From positions 1-14,602 of the forward strand of contig JAESUL010000131.1 of NCBI GenBank assembly GCA_016763115.1: a stretch of 14,602 nucleotides of DNA, written 5' to 3'. The notes beneath the pieces were generated by a model. The model saw nothing but the letters and a program-made list of their open reading frames with translations, was not told where the DNA came from and searched no databases. Positions 7,845 to 14,276 of the stretch are shown here, piece by piece. The DNA comes from Phycisphaerales bacterium (lineage in GTDB: Bacteria; Planctomycetota; Phycisphaerae; Phycisphaerales; UBA1924). A program made the translations under genes and the position numbers. Position 1 is the first letter of the stretch. Each line of letters opens with the position of its first letter.

Positions 7845-8440
7845 AAAAATACCCGCATCGGCTTGCACCGGTCCCGAATGAATTGGCTAGTGTATTCATG
7901 GGACTCTCAACAGAACGAAAAGTATTTCTCGGATTGTTTCTCGTCGCAGGCGGCGCGTTTCTTATGGACCAGGCCATCCTTGGGCCGAGCGGCGCCGAGG
8001 CATCGGTTGTTGATCTCGGGCTGGATCTCTCTAGCGAGAGCATCCTCGCGATCGGCACACAGGTTCAATCGCCAAGCAAGAGCCAGGCGACCGCGGCGTC
8101 ACTGCTCAACGAGCGGCTCGCCAATCTGACCAAGAACATCGATCAGGATTCATCCCTCAATCAGTTGTTCTCGGACCCGATGCTGCGGGCGATCGAATCA
8201 CCAACAGAAGCGGATGCTGCGGCGGTGCAGAGCACGCCGGTGGTTGCGGTTCAGTTGCCAAAGCTCTCGGCGGTGATGCCATCACAGAGCGGTGGGGCCG
8301 CGGTGATTGATGGAGTGCTGATCCGCGCTGGCGGGGAAAGCGCAGCAGGGTTTCGTCTGATAACAGTTCAGAAACGCTCGGTGATCCTTGAGAAATCGGG
8401 CAACCGGTACACCATCGAGGTTCCTGTGCTCGGCGGGTGA
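7841..8440 (+). CDS. PilP/GspB-like bitopic periplasmic protein
   Basis: 199 residues. The start is set at the ATGA overlap (7841-7844); an upstream in-frame start at 7814 lies inside pilO and is unlikely. A cytoplasmic stub is followed by a transmembrane helix (about 27-45), a low-complexity Ala/Ser/Gln-rich periplasmic linker, and a small C-terminal beta domain (about 148-199) with the pattern 'AVIDGVLIRAG...FRLITVQKRSVILEKSGNRYTIEV'-like strands. That resembles the homology region shared by GspB C-termini, GspC and PilP, which contacts the secretin or the PilN/PilO pair. No lipobox is present, unlike classical lipoprotein PilP, so it is closer to GspB/GspC. It is the last platform gene before the pilin genes. 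Confidence 0.7.
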   Translation: MKKYPHRLAPVPNELASVFMGLSTERKVFLGLFLVAGGAFLMDQAILGPSGAEASVVDLGLDLSSESILAIGTQVQSPSKSQATAASLLNERLANLTKNIDQDSSLNQLFSDPMLRAIESPTEADAAAVQSTPVVAVQLPKLSAVMPSQSGGAAVIDGVLIRAGGESAAGFRLITVQKRSVILEKSGNRYTIEVPVLGG

Positions 8441-8584
8441 TGAAGTGGTCTGGTTATAACGGGGCGGTTTCCATGATTTAGGGGGGCGTTGATGTCGTGA
8501 CCAGAGAGCACCGGGTATCCCTCCGATATGGAGGTATGCACCGGAAGCAATGGACGCTTCCTCAACCTATTGGAGAACACTGAT
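8441..8584 (+). promoter_or_regulatory. structured leader upstream of the major pilin gene
   Basis: This 144-bp gap is the largest in an otherwise overlapping operon. TATAAC (8455-8460) is a good -10 hexamer without a convincing -35. Downstream are a CCTCC/GGAGG hairpin (8520-8524 with 8530-8534, with additional outer pairs), a GGAAGC/GCTTCC hairpin (8543-8548 with 8556-8561) just before the ribosome binding site, a direct repeat GCACCGG (8508 and 8538), and a long-range TCTGGT/ACCAGA pair (8449-8454 with 8500-8505). I compared it with c-di-GMP riboswitch class I and saw no match. It may hold a pilin-specific promoter and mRNA leader (inference). Confidence 0.4.
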
Positions 8585-9076
8585 ATGCTCGCAACAGCAG
8601 ACACATTCACAAAGAACGATGATGCTCGTCGGGCATTCAGCCTAATCGAACTCGTCATCGTCGTGGTGATCATCGGGATCATCGGCGCGATCGCCATCCC
8701 TCGTATGAGCCGCGGTGCCGCCGGTGCCGCCGATTCAGGTCTGACGGCCGATGTCGCGGTCCTCCGTAATGCTATTGACCTTTTCAAGGCCGAGCACGGC
8801 GGGCTTGAGCCAGCATTGGCTACCTTCTCCGCCCAACTCACAACTTACACAGATGCGGCGGGCACTGCAAATGCAACCAAAACTTCCGTATATTACTTCG
8901 GACCTTATCTCCGTGAAGTTCCCAAACTCAAGGTTGGGACAAACAAGGGTAAGAATGGTGTCATTGCCGCACAGGCTGGCACGGTCGCTGGCTGGGTGTA
9001 CGCCAACGGCGATATCTCCGCCAACCTCCCCGATGGCGAACTTGATGCAGAAGGAAGACAGTATAACGCCTACTAA
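8585..9076 (+). CDS. gspG: major (pseudo)pilin, GspG type
   Basis: 163 residues. A 17-residue positively charged leader ends RRA, then mature FSLIELVIVVVIIGIIGAIA gives F at +1 and the required Glu at +5 (E22). The hydrophobic N-terminal helix is followed by a GspG-like helix (LRNAIDLFKAEHG, 60-72) and a C-terminal beta part with PYLREVPKL and GWVYANGDI, matching GspG-type major pilins. Cleavage would fall after Ala17 rather than the usual Gly. The ATG at 8585 has GGAG (8572-8575) 9 bases upstream; an in-frame ATG at 8528 would add 19 residues and has no good binding site. Position downstream of the platform genes, between a long leader and a strong stem-loop, fits the most abundant subunit. 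Confidence 0.92.
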   Translation: MLATADTFTKNDDARRAFSLIELVIVVVIIGIIGAIAIPRMSRGAAGAADSGLTADVAVLRNAIDLFKAEHGGLEPALATFSAQLTTYTDAAGTANATKTSVYYFGPYLREVPKLKVGTNKGKNGVIAAQAGTVAGWVYANGDISANLPDGELDAEGRQYNAY

Positions 9077-9104
9077 ATCCACCATCGATCGGATGAAACA
9101 CACA

Positions 9105-9132
9105 CGCCCCGATCATATTTATGGTCGGGGCG
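9105..9132 (+). terminator. strong GC-rich stem-loop after the major pilin (partial terminator or mRNA stabiliser)
   Basis: A 12-bp stem (9105-9116 with 9121-9132, one T-G pair) closes an ATTT loop. The following bases are GTTCTCGTTTC, T-rich but not a run of T. It could act as a leaky terminator or a 3' stabiliser, giving the pilin more transcript than the minor pilins; the downstream genes continue in the same direction 35 bp later. Confidence 0.65.
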
Positions 9133-9166
9133 TTCTCGTTTCAGGATCTCAGCGAGAGGAGTCAGA

Positions 9167-9508
9167 ATGCATCGCGGGTTCTCGCTTATAGAACTGGTCA
9201 TCACGATGAGTATCCTCGGGATCATTGCAACCATGGCGATGCCAAGGTATTCAGATGCCTCCGACGGGTACAAGCTCCAGTCGTCCGAAAAACAGATTCT
9301 CGCCACGCTTGATGCATGGAGACAGCGTGCAAGAACATCGGCAAAGTACCACACCATCTACTTCGATATCGCCAACGACACAATATACCTCTTTGATGGT
9401 GAGCCTCGCTCGGTGAATCTCGCGACCGATCGGCTCAACCTCGGATCGGCACCCTTCGTGGTCGATCTTCGGAAGACCGATCTTGAGAATCCGGTGAATC
9501 AACTGTGA
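9167..9508 (+). CDS. gspH: minor pseudopilin, GspH/FimT-like (N-terminal part of a probably split gene)
   Basis: 113 residues. The short leader MHRG is followed by FSLIELVITMSILGIIATMA, with Glu at +5. The body (Q-x-x-A-T-L-D-A-W-R-x-R-A-R-T-S and strands HTIYFDI, TIYLFDG) is GspH/FimT-like. The ATG at 9167 is preceded by GAGAGGAG. The protein is shorter than the roughly 150-190 residues usual for GspH. Its stop sits in a GTGA overlap with a second small frame that looks like the missing C-terminal strands. Confidence 0.8.
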   Translation: MHRGFSLIELVITMSILGIIATMAMPRYSDASDGYKLQSSEKQILATLDAWRQRARTSAKYHTIYFDIANDTIYLFDGEPRSVNLATDRLNLGSAPFVVDLRKTDLENPVNQL

Positions 9509-9690
9509 TCAACGGGTACGGGCTCTATGAGAAGGACTTTTTAATGGGTCTTTCTAAGGGCGGGTTGATGCTCGAAATCATGATCGAGGGTGGGTGCAAA
9601 TCAAGGATCATTCCAGACCCAGCGACCCCGGTGGATCTGCCCGCCAATCCTGATCTGGGTGCCCAAGCAGCGCAGGGGGTGTCACTGTGA
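9505..9690 (+). CDS. small ORF, probable C-terminal part of the GspH-like pseudopilin
   Basis: 61 codons from GTG 9505 (GTGA overlap with the upstream stop), or 48 from ATG 9544, which has AAGGA 7 bases upstream. There is no prepilin leader, signal peptide or membrane segment. Strands LMLEIMIEGG and KSRIIPDPATPVDL resemble the last beta strands of GspH-like pseudopilins. A single -1 shift between 9487 and 9508 would fuse it to the preceding pilin, giving about 170 residues. It ends in a GTGA overlap with the next gene. It is either a broken gene, a sequencing error, a programmed shift or a real separate peptide; the sequence alone cannot decide. Confidence 0.55.
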   Translation: MINGYGLYEKDFLMGLSKGGLMLEIMIEGGCKSRIIPDPATPVDLPANPDLGAQAAQGVSL

Positions 9691-10193
9691 ATCGTTCAGT
9701 GTGTCAACCATCTCGCCGGGGGTTCACTTACATCGAACTGGCCCTCAGCCTGACCATTTCTTCAATTCTCTTGCTCGGTTTGACCTCGGTGATACTCATC
9801 GGTTCGCGTGCGATCCCCACCGGAACCGAGCAGATCCACACCGAGGCCTCGGTGGGCGAGGTGTTCGCATTGATGACAGAAGACCTCGAACTGGCGACGA
9901 ACTTTACTCTCCAAAGCCCGAGGTCATTCACCGTGATTGTCCCCGACCGTGATGGCGATAGTTTGCCAGAGCAGATCAGGTACGCGATGACCGCTGTTCC
10001 TGGGTCGCTCAATGTCAAGTGGAATAACGGAGCGTGGACAGTGGTGATTGACCGCGTAGATGAAATGGATATCCGCGTGATCCAGAGTGACGACAAGATT
10101 CTTTGGGTTGGTATTGACCTGGTCATTCCTGATTTGGTCAACCCAACGCAGGCGGTCCAGGCCGAGTTGTTCAATCTGCCGGGGAGGAACTGA
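9687..10193 (+). CDS. gspJ: minor pseudopilin, GspJ/PilW-like
   Basis: 168 residues. Leader MNRSVCQPSRRG is cleaved before FTYIELALSLTISSILLLG, with Glu at +5. The following segment (EQIHTEASVGEVFALMTEDLE) has the GspJ/PilW helix ending in the M-T-E-D-L-E-x-A pattern, and the rest is beta-rich. Start is GTG in a GTGA overlap, with an AGGGGGTG-like binding site about 8 bases upstream. The stop overlaps the next gene as TGATG. In T2SS and T4P systems this subunit joins the I-K tip complex. Confidence 0.82.
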   Translation: MNRSVCQPSRRGFTYIELALSLTISSILLLGLTSVILIGSRAIPTGTEQIHTEASVGEVFALMTEDLELATNFTLQSPRSFTVIVPDRDGDSLPEQIRYAMTAVPGSLNVKWNNGAWTVVIDRVDEMDIRVIQSDDKILWVGIDLVIPDLVNPTQAVQAELFNLPGRN

Positions 10194-10768
10194 TGCACAA
10201 GTTTCACAATGCCCGGCGTGGGGTTTCCATGATCGAAGCGACCATCGCCACCTTGCTCATCGGGATGGTCATCACATCAACCATTGGGCTCATAGGCCCG
10301 GTGATGCACTCGACAGAGATCGCCGAAAAACAGATCATCGCTCGGGGCTTGATGAATGAACTTGTTTCCGAGATTGTTGCTCAGCCGTTCGAGGACCTCG
10401 AGTTGTTGGAGGATGTGGATACGCTCAATGGGAAGCTTGATCTCAATACCTTTGAGGAGTTGTGGGATATCGGTGTCGATGCAGGTGAGCGCTCGGCCAT
10501 ACGGGCAGACTTTGATGATGTCGATGACTACGACGGCTGGATGACCATCCCTCCAAGTACAAAGGAGGGTGATACTCTCGTGAGCCTGGTACTGTGGGGA
10601 CGACAGGTCACGGTTGAGCATGTATTGATATCCGATTTGCTCACCACCTCGGCGACGCGGACGGGGGCCAAGATCATCCGCATCCAGGTGCTCCACAAGG
10701 GCCTGGTGTACGCCGACGAAACTTTTATTCGGACCGAATCATGGGATGCGTCGAGGAGTGGAATATGA
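10193..10768 (+). CDS. gspI: minor pseudopilin, GspI/PilV-like
   Basis: 191 residues. Leader MHKFHNARRG is cleaved before VSMIEATIATLLIGMVITS, with Glu at +5, and the helix continues A-R-G-L-M-N-E-L, the GspI/PilV pattern. GGGGAGG lies just before the TGATG overlap that sets the ATG. A strongly acidic middle (about 65-115, many Asp/Glu) is unusual and could bind calcium, as some pseudopilins do, but no specific site is visible. It is longer than classical GspI (about 120 residues). Confidence 0.8.
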   Translation: MHKFHNARRGVSMIEATIATLLIGMVITSTIGLIGPVMHSTEIAEKQIIARGLMNELVSEIVAQPFEDLELLEDVDTLNGKLDLNTFEELWDIGVDAGERSAIRADFDDVDDYDGWMTIPPSTKEGDTLVSLVLWGRQVTVEHVLISDLLTTSATRTGAKIIRIQVLHKGLVYADETFIRTESWDASRSGI

Positions 10769-11931
10769 ACCCAAAGTGTACCCAAACCCGCTCACGCAGG
10801 GGGAGTATCTACCTCGTGGTCCTCGTGACGATCGCGGTGGTGACCACCATGATCCTGCTGGGAATCAAGCTCCGTAAGTCAACCAACGAACAGTACCGGA
10901 TGGGCAACGATTACTCCAAGGCACGCATCGCGGCGCGTTCTGCGGTCGAGGTGGCGTTGGTCAAACTCGATCGTACACCGGTTCAGTTTCTCGAAGACGC
11001 CAAACTCGGGGTTGTTCTCGCCGAGACCCCAATTGGAGACGCGACGGCCAAGTTGGTGGCCACCGACAGGGACACGGGACTCGGTGTCACCGACTCAACC
11101 ACCACCGTCCGTGTCACCGCAACGGGTGCATTGAACAACACCCGATCACTGATCGGATTCGATCTTCAATCGCAGAGCGCCTACCTCGACATGCTGGTCT
11201 CCATGGGGGCCAGTTCCTACTGGGCGCTCGATGAACAAACCGGGACTGAGACCGCGGCCGATTCCATTGGGAATGTAGATGGTGTATACCTCAACCCTCT
11301 GCGGGCAGGGAGCATTACTTTTCTCGATGGTGATCCGGCACCGCAGATACGCAACAAAGATTCCACAATTTATATCAGCCACGACAGCTCATTCGCTATT
11401 CGATCCGGCTCGATCATGTTCTGGGTTCGAATGATCGATGTTTCACTCGCACGACAGCAAGGGGTCGTCGCCAAGGAAGGCGATGGGGCAGCGGAACTGT
11501 TCCGGGCGCTCTACTTCGAGGGCGGCGAGATGGTGCTCAGCATTGATGCCAAGGGCAAGCTTCTCGACAAAGAGTACCGCACCGATGCTTCTGTCTTCGC
11601 AGATCAAAGCTGGCATCATGTTGCGCATACCTTCGGGACAGGCGGTACAAACATTTACATCGACGGCGTACGCGTGGTGTATGACCGATTCTATCGTACC
11701 GGTTTGTATTACGATTTCATGGGATTCACAGAAACCAGTACCGAGCCATGGACACTCGGCGGGCGGAAGAACACCCCAAACCCAAGCGCACCGCTCGGCG
11801 GATCAATCGCTCGGTTTGCATTCTTCCCGACCCAGTTAGGTGACCAAGAAATCGTCGATTTGATGGACGGACAACTCAACGCCAAGAAGTTCTCGGTCAT
11901 CGAGGGGTCATTTGTCAAGGTTGTCGAGTAA
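10765..11931 (+). CDS. GspK/PilX-like pilin with C-terminal LamG-like lectin domain
   Basis: 388 residues. The ATG at 10765 (ATGA overlap, GAGGAG upstream) is preferred over an upstream in-frame ATG at 10741. The leader MNPKCTQTRSRRG is followed by SIYLVVLVTIAVVTTMILLG. Glu+5 is absent, as in GspK and PilX tip subunits. The next helix (about 45-70, SKARIAARSAVEVALVKL) is GspK/PilX-like. Residues about 150-370 form a LamG/concanavalin-like fold, with SYWALDEQTG, SIMFWVRM, the hallmark WHHVAHTF (283-290) followed by TNIYIDGV (295-302), and GGSIARFAFF near the end. LamG domains usually bind glycans or proteins. Being the last gene of the pilin cluster, it may cap the filament with an adhesive tip (inference). 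Confidence 0.85.
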   Translation: MNPKCTQTRSRRGSIYLVVLVTIAVVTTMILLGIKLRKSTNEQYRMGNDYSKARIAARSAVEVALVKLDRTPVQFLEDAKLGVVLAETPIGDATAKLVATDRDTGLGVTDSTTTVRVTATGALNNTRSLIGFDLQSQSAYLDMLVSMGASSYWALDEQTGTETAADSIGNVDGVYLNPLRAGSITFLDGDPAPQIRNKDSTIYISHDSSFAIRSGSIMFWVRMIDVSLARQQGVVAKEGDGAAELFRALYFEGGEMVLSIDAKGKLLDKEYRTDASVFADQSWHHVAHTFGTGGTNIYIDGVRVVYDRFYRTGLYYDFMGFTETSTEPWTLGGRKNTPNPSAPLGGSIARFAFFPTQLGDQEIVDLMDGQLNAKKFSVIEGSFVKVVE

Positions 11932-11946
11932 GCAACTACCGGCTTA
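11929..11946. other. short convergent gap with a small inverted repeat
   Basis: TAAGC (11929-11933) and GCTTA (11942-11946) form a 5-bp inverted repeat around the 15-bp gap between the pilin and HD-GYP stop codons. It is too weak to call a bidirectional terminator and has no T tracts. Transcripts from both strands probably overlap here. Confidence 0.3.
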
Positions 11947-13575
11947 TCAGGCGGATTCTTTATACGCTGCCTGCCCGGCGTGGTGCTCGACCATCGCATC
12001 ATACTCGCCAAGATCAATCGCCAGGAAGTGGGGTACCAACTCGGGATCGAACTGTGATCCTGAGCACCGTTGAATCTCGGCAAGCACCTTTGCACGCGGC
12101 ATCCCGGCGCGGTACGCGCGGTTGGAACTCATCGCATCAAAGGTGTCTGCGATCGCCATGATCCGCGCCATCAGCGGGATACTCTCGCCGGCCAGCCCGC
12201 TGGGGTACCCTGTTCCGTCCCATTTCTCATGATGGTGCAGCACGCCGGGCAGGATATCGCTCAGCGACGGGATGTCCTTGAGAATGTCGTATCCGATGGT
12301 GGGGTGCAGCTTGATGAGATCAAACTCTTCATCGGTGAGCCGACCCGGTTTGCAAAGCACGGCTTCGGGCACGCCGATCTTGCCGACATCGTGAACGAGC
12401 CCGGAGATCCGGATTCGTTCGATTTCATTTTCGCTCTGCCCGATCTGCTCGGCGAGTTTGGCCGAGAGCATCGCGACACGCTCGGAGTGACCCTGTGTGT
12501 ACCGATCCTTGGCATCAATGGCCGACGACATAGCCTTGACGGTGCCGACGAAGGTCCTATTTTGTTCGTTGTACAACGCCATATTCTCGAGGAACGCGCT
12601 GAGGATTCCGGAGACCGCATCGAGCATCTTTGTCTCGTGGCTGGAGACCTGCGGGTCCTCACCACGCTTGCCGCCGACGACGATGTGCCCAAAGACCTCG
12701 CCGCCCTGCTCGATCGGATGGACAAGCATCTGAGGCGAGAGGACTTTGATATGCTCGCCCGCCGAGTAAATTTTGGTCCGATCGGCGTAGGCCACCGGCT
12801 GCTCGTTGTGCACTCGATCGACAATAAAACCGATCTCTTTGTCATTGAGTGTGTTCGCACCGACCTGGTAGAGAGACTTATTGAGTAGCTGACCGATCGG
12901 ATGCTCCTCACTGATCACGCAGGCAGCCCATTCGTACTCGAGTGTCTCCACTACATGCTCGATCGCCCGATGGATGAAGCCGTTCGAGTCATTGATCGAG
13001 TTCATATTCATGCCCAGATCATGCAACGCGGTGATGGTCTCATAGGCATTGCCGAGCTGGTCAGAAAACCCATCGATGGTTTCGTCATGCTTCTCGCGTG
13101 CGAGCAGGTCTTCGAGCGACCATGCAAGCAACTGATAGGTCTGCGTAGCATGGATCTTGTTTGTGCAGATCCGTTCTTCGAGTAGATGCTTGAGCGCGGA
13201 GACCTGCAGCGGGTTGGTGTCCTCTGGGTTGGCGAGGTACTCGGATTCAAGAATGATCTTGCTGAATCCGATAAGCACGCAGTACCCGGTTCGCCTATTA
13301 CGATGCTGCTCGGCGTACGGAAAAATCCACATGCCGGGGAGCAGTTCTTCTTGCGTAAAGGAATCCATCGCGGCCCACATCACCGCTCGCTCGGTCAGCA
13401 ACGATCGAATCCGCTTGGAACTCATCCACATCGAGATCGGGCCGGGCGCATCGGGGTCGCTGGTCGGCATGCCGTTGAGGTCCAATGACCACGACAGCAG
13501 CCCAAGCCCGTGGGCGCGTTCAATGAACTTGATCGGCGTGGCGGGAGTGGCCTTGGGCGCAAGCTGAATTTTCAT
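11947..13575 (-). CDS. GAF/HD-GYP domain protein (c-di-GMP phosphodiesterase type)
   Basis: 542 residues. An N-terminal region (1 to about 190) matches no family I can name, and a GAF-like domain follows (about 200-335). The C-terminal HD-GYP domain carries all hallmark motifs: HSERVA with H363, HDVGKIGVP with H395-D396, HHHEKWDGTGYP (447-458, GYP at 456-458), and the metal-ligand segment IADTFDAM. HD-GYP enzymes hydrolyse c-di-GMP to pGpG/GMP. The start overlaps the upstream receiver gene (ATGA) and has GGAAGG 7 bases upstream, so receiver and phosphodiesterase are made together, as a split version of RpfG-type REC-HD-GYP. The gene converges on the pilus operon. No transmembrane helix is seen, so it is cytoplasmic. 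Confidence 0.92.
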   Translation of the reverse strand: MKIQLAPKATPATPIKFIERAHGLGLLSWSLDLNGMPTSDPDAPGPISMWMSSKRIRSLLTERAVMWAAMDSFTQEELLPGMWIFPYAEQHRNRRTGYCVLIGFSKIILESEYLANPEDTNPLQVSALKHLLEERICTNKIHATQTYQLLAWSLEDLLAREKHDETIDGFSDQLGNAYETITALHDLGMNMNSINDSNGFIHRAIEHVVETLEYEWAACVISEEHPIGQLLNKSLYQVGANTLNDKEIGFIVDRVHNEQPVAYADRTKIYSAGEHIKVLSPQMLVHPIEQGGEVFGHIVVGGKRGEDPQVSSHETKMLDAVSGILSAFLENMALYNEQNRTFVGTVKAMSSAIDAKDRYTQGHSERVAMLSAKLAEQIGQSENEIERIRISGLVHDVGKIGVPEAVLCKPGRLTDEEFDLIKLHPTIGYDILKDIPSLSDILPGVLHHHEKWDGTGYPSGLAGESIPLMARIMAIADTFDAMSSNRAYRAGMPRAKVLAEIQRCSGSQFDPELVPHFLAIDLGEYDAMVEHHAGQAAYKESA

Positions 13576-13967
13576 GCCGACGCCTTCCGGTTCTCGTCCT
13601 CGTCCATCAATGAGATCAACTGCTGGATCAAATCGCGTGTGCTGAAGGGCTTGCTGAGGACGTGGCGGATATTCGGATATTCGTCGGTCTGATCTGCAAT
13701 GGCGTATCCACGCGCACTAAGTAAAATTATCGGGATCTTGCTCAACTCGGCATTCCGGTTCAACTTGTCTGCAAGCTCGATACCGCTCATGTAAGGCATC
13801 TGCAGATCCGTGACGATCGCGTCGGGTTTGTGCTCGACCGCCATTTGGTATGCGATCTCGCCGTCTTCCGCGATCAGTACATTGATCCCGATTTTATTGA
13901 GCTTGTGCGCAACAATGTGGGTGATGTGCGGCTCGTCATCGGCAAGAAGAATCGTTCGTTGGGTCAT
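13572..13967 (-). CDS. single-domain CheY-like response regulator
   Basis: 131 residues, one receiver domain and no output domain. The acidic pocket D10-D11, phospho-acceptor D54 (IVTDLQMP), S84 (ILLSARG) and K106 (LSKPF) are all present, so it should be phosphorylatable. GGAG lies 9 bases upstream of the ATG. The stop codon overlaps the HD-GYP start, which argues that the two proteins act together. Its kinase could be the sensor kinase at 450-2315 (inference; the genes are on opposite strands about 11 kb apart). Confidence 0.93.
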   Translation of the reverse strand: MTQRTILLADDEPHITHIVAHKLNKIGINVLIAEDGEIAYQMAVEHKPDAIVTDLQMPYMSGIELADKLNRNAELSKIPIILLSARGYAIADQTDEYPNIRHVLSKPFSTRDLIQQLISLMDEDENRKASA

Positions 13968-14276
13968 AAACAGGCACTCCAGTTGGATACACCTTTTCTA
14001 TCGACAAACTGCGTGGGTGAGTTGTCCACGATTGGGGGAATAGGCACACCGGATCGGGTTATTCAACCCCCGGAGGCATAAGTCTGGGGTATCGGACCAG
14101 CAGCATGGACCACGCCGCCGCCCCCTCAAAAAAGGCAACGCATGGGCCCCGAGAACCGGTGCTGGACCGATGGGAGCGGCTCGTCGAGGTGCTGTTCGTG
14201 TGTCTGAGGCATGCCCAGAGCATATCGCAGTGCCCCAATGGATGCGAGCGTCCCCATTGCGTGGTACCATTCTGAC
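13968..14276. other. divergent intergenic region between the receiver gene and scpB
   Basis: This 309-bp region has no gene I can support. It holds a CGTGG/CCACG inverted repeat (14012-14016 with 14026-14030) and a GGGTT-ATTC-AACCC hairpin (14056-14069). A 56-codon ATG frame (14105-14275) lies on the plus strand, ends one base before the scpB ATG, and lacks a ribosome binding site. No convincing promoter for the minus-strand operon was found. Confidence 0.4.
14262..14270 (+). promoter_or_regulatory. candidate extended -10 promoter for leaderless scpB
   Basis: TGGTACCAT contains a TG motif one base before a TACCAT hexamer. The hexamer ends 6 bp before the scpB ATG, which would place transcription start at or next to the A of the ATG. 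There is no ribosome binding site and no clear -35, both of which fit a leaderless, extended -10 arrangement. It is a short motif and may be chance. Confidence 0.35.

Noticed and set aside
8500..8565. Possible c-di-GMP riboswitch in the pilin leader
   Set aside because: The hairpins and GCACCGG repeats were suggestive given the c-di-GMP genes nearby, but the conserved GEMM motifs (such as the CGCAAAGC segment and the GNRA-type tetraloop receptor) are absent.
9531..9546. Slippery heptamer near CTTTTTA as a programmed -1 frameshift site in the split GspH-like gene
   Set aside because: It lies downstream of the stop codon that would need to be bypassed (9506-9508), so it cannot explain joining of the two frames.
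12070..12888. 272-codon plus-strand frame opposite the HD-GYP gene
   Set aside because: It is antisense to the catalytic HD-GYP and GAF coding sequence, lacks a ribosome binding site, and shows no family motif.
13990..14045. Sigma-28-like or sigma-70 promoter for the receiver gene on the minus strand
   Set aside because: Reading the minus strand, GTCGATAG weakly resembles a sigma-28 -10 and TGGACA a -35, but no matching partner element lies at proper spacing.
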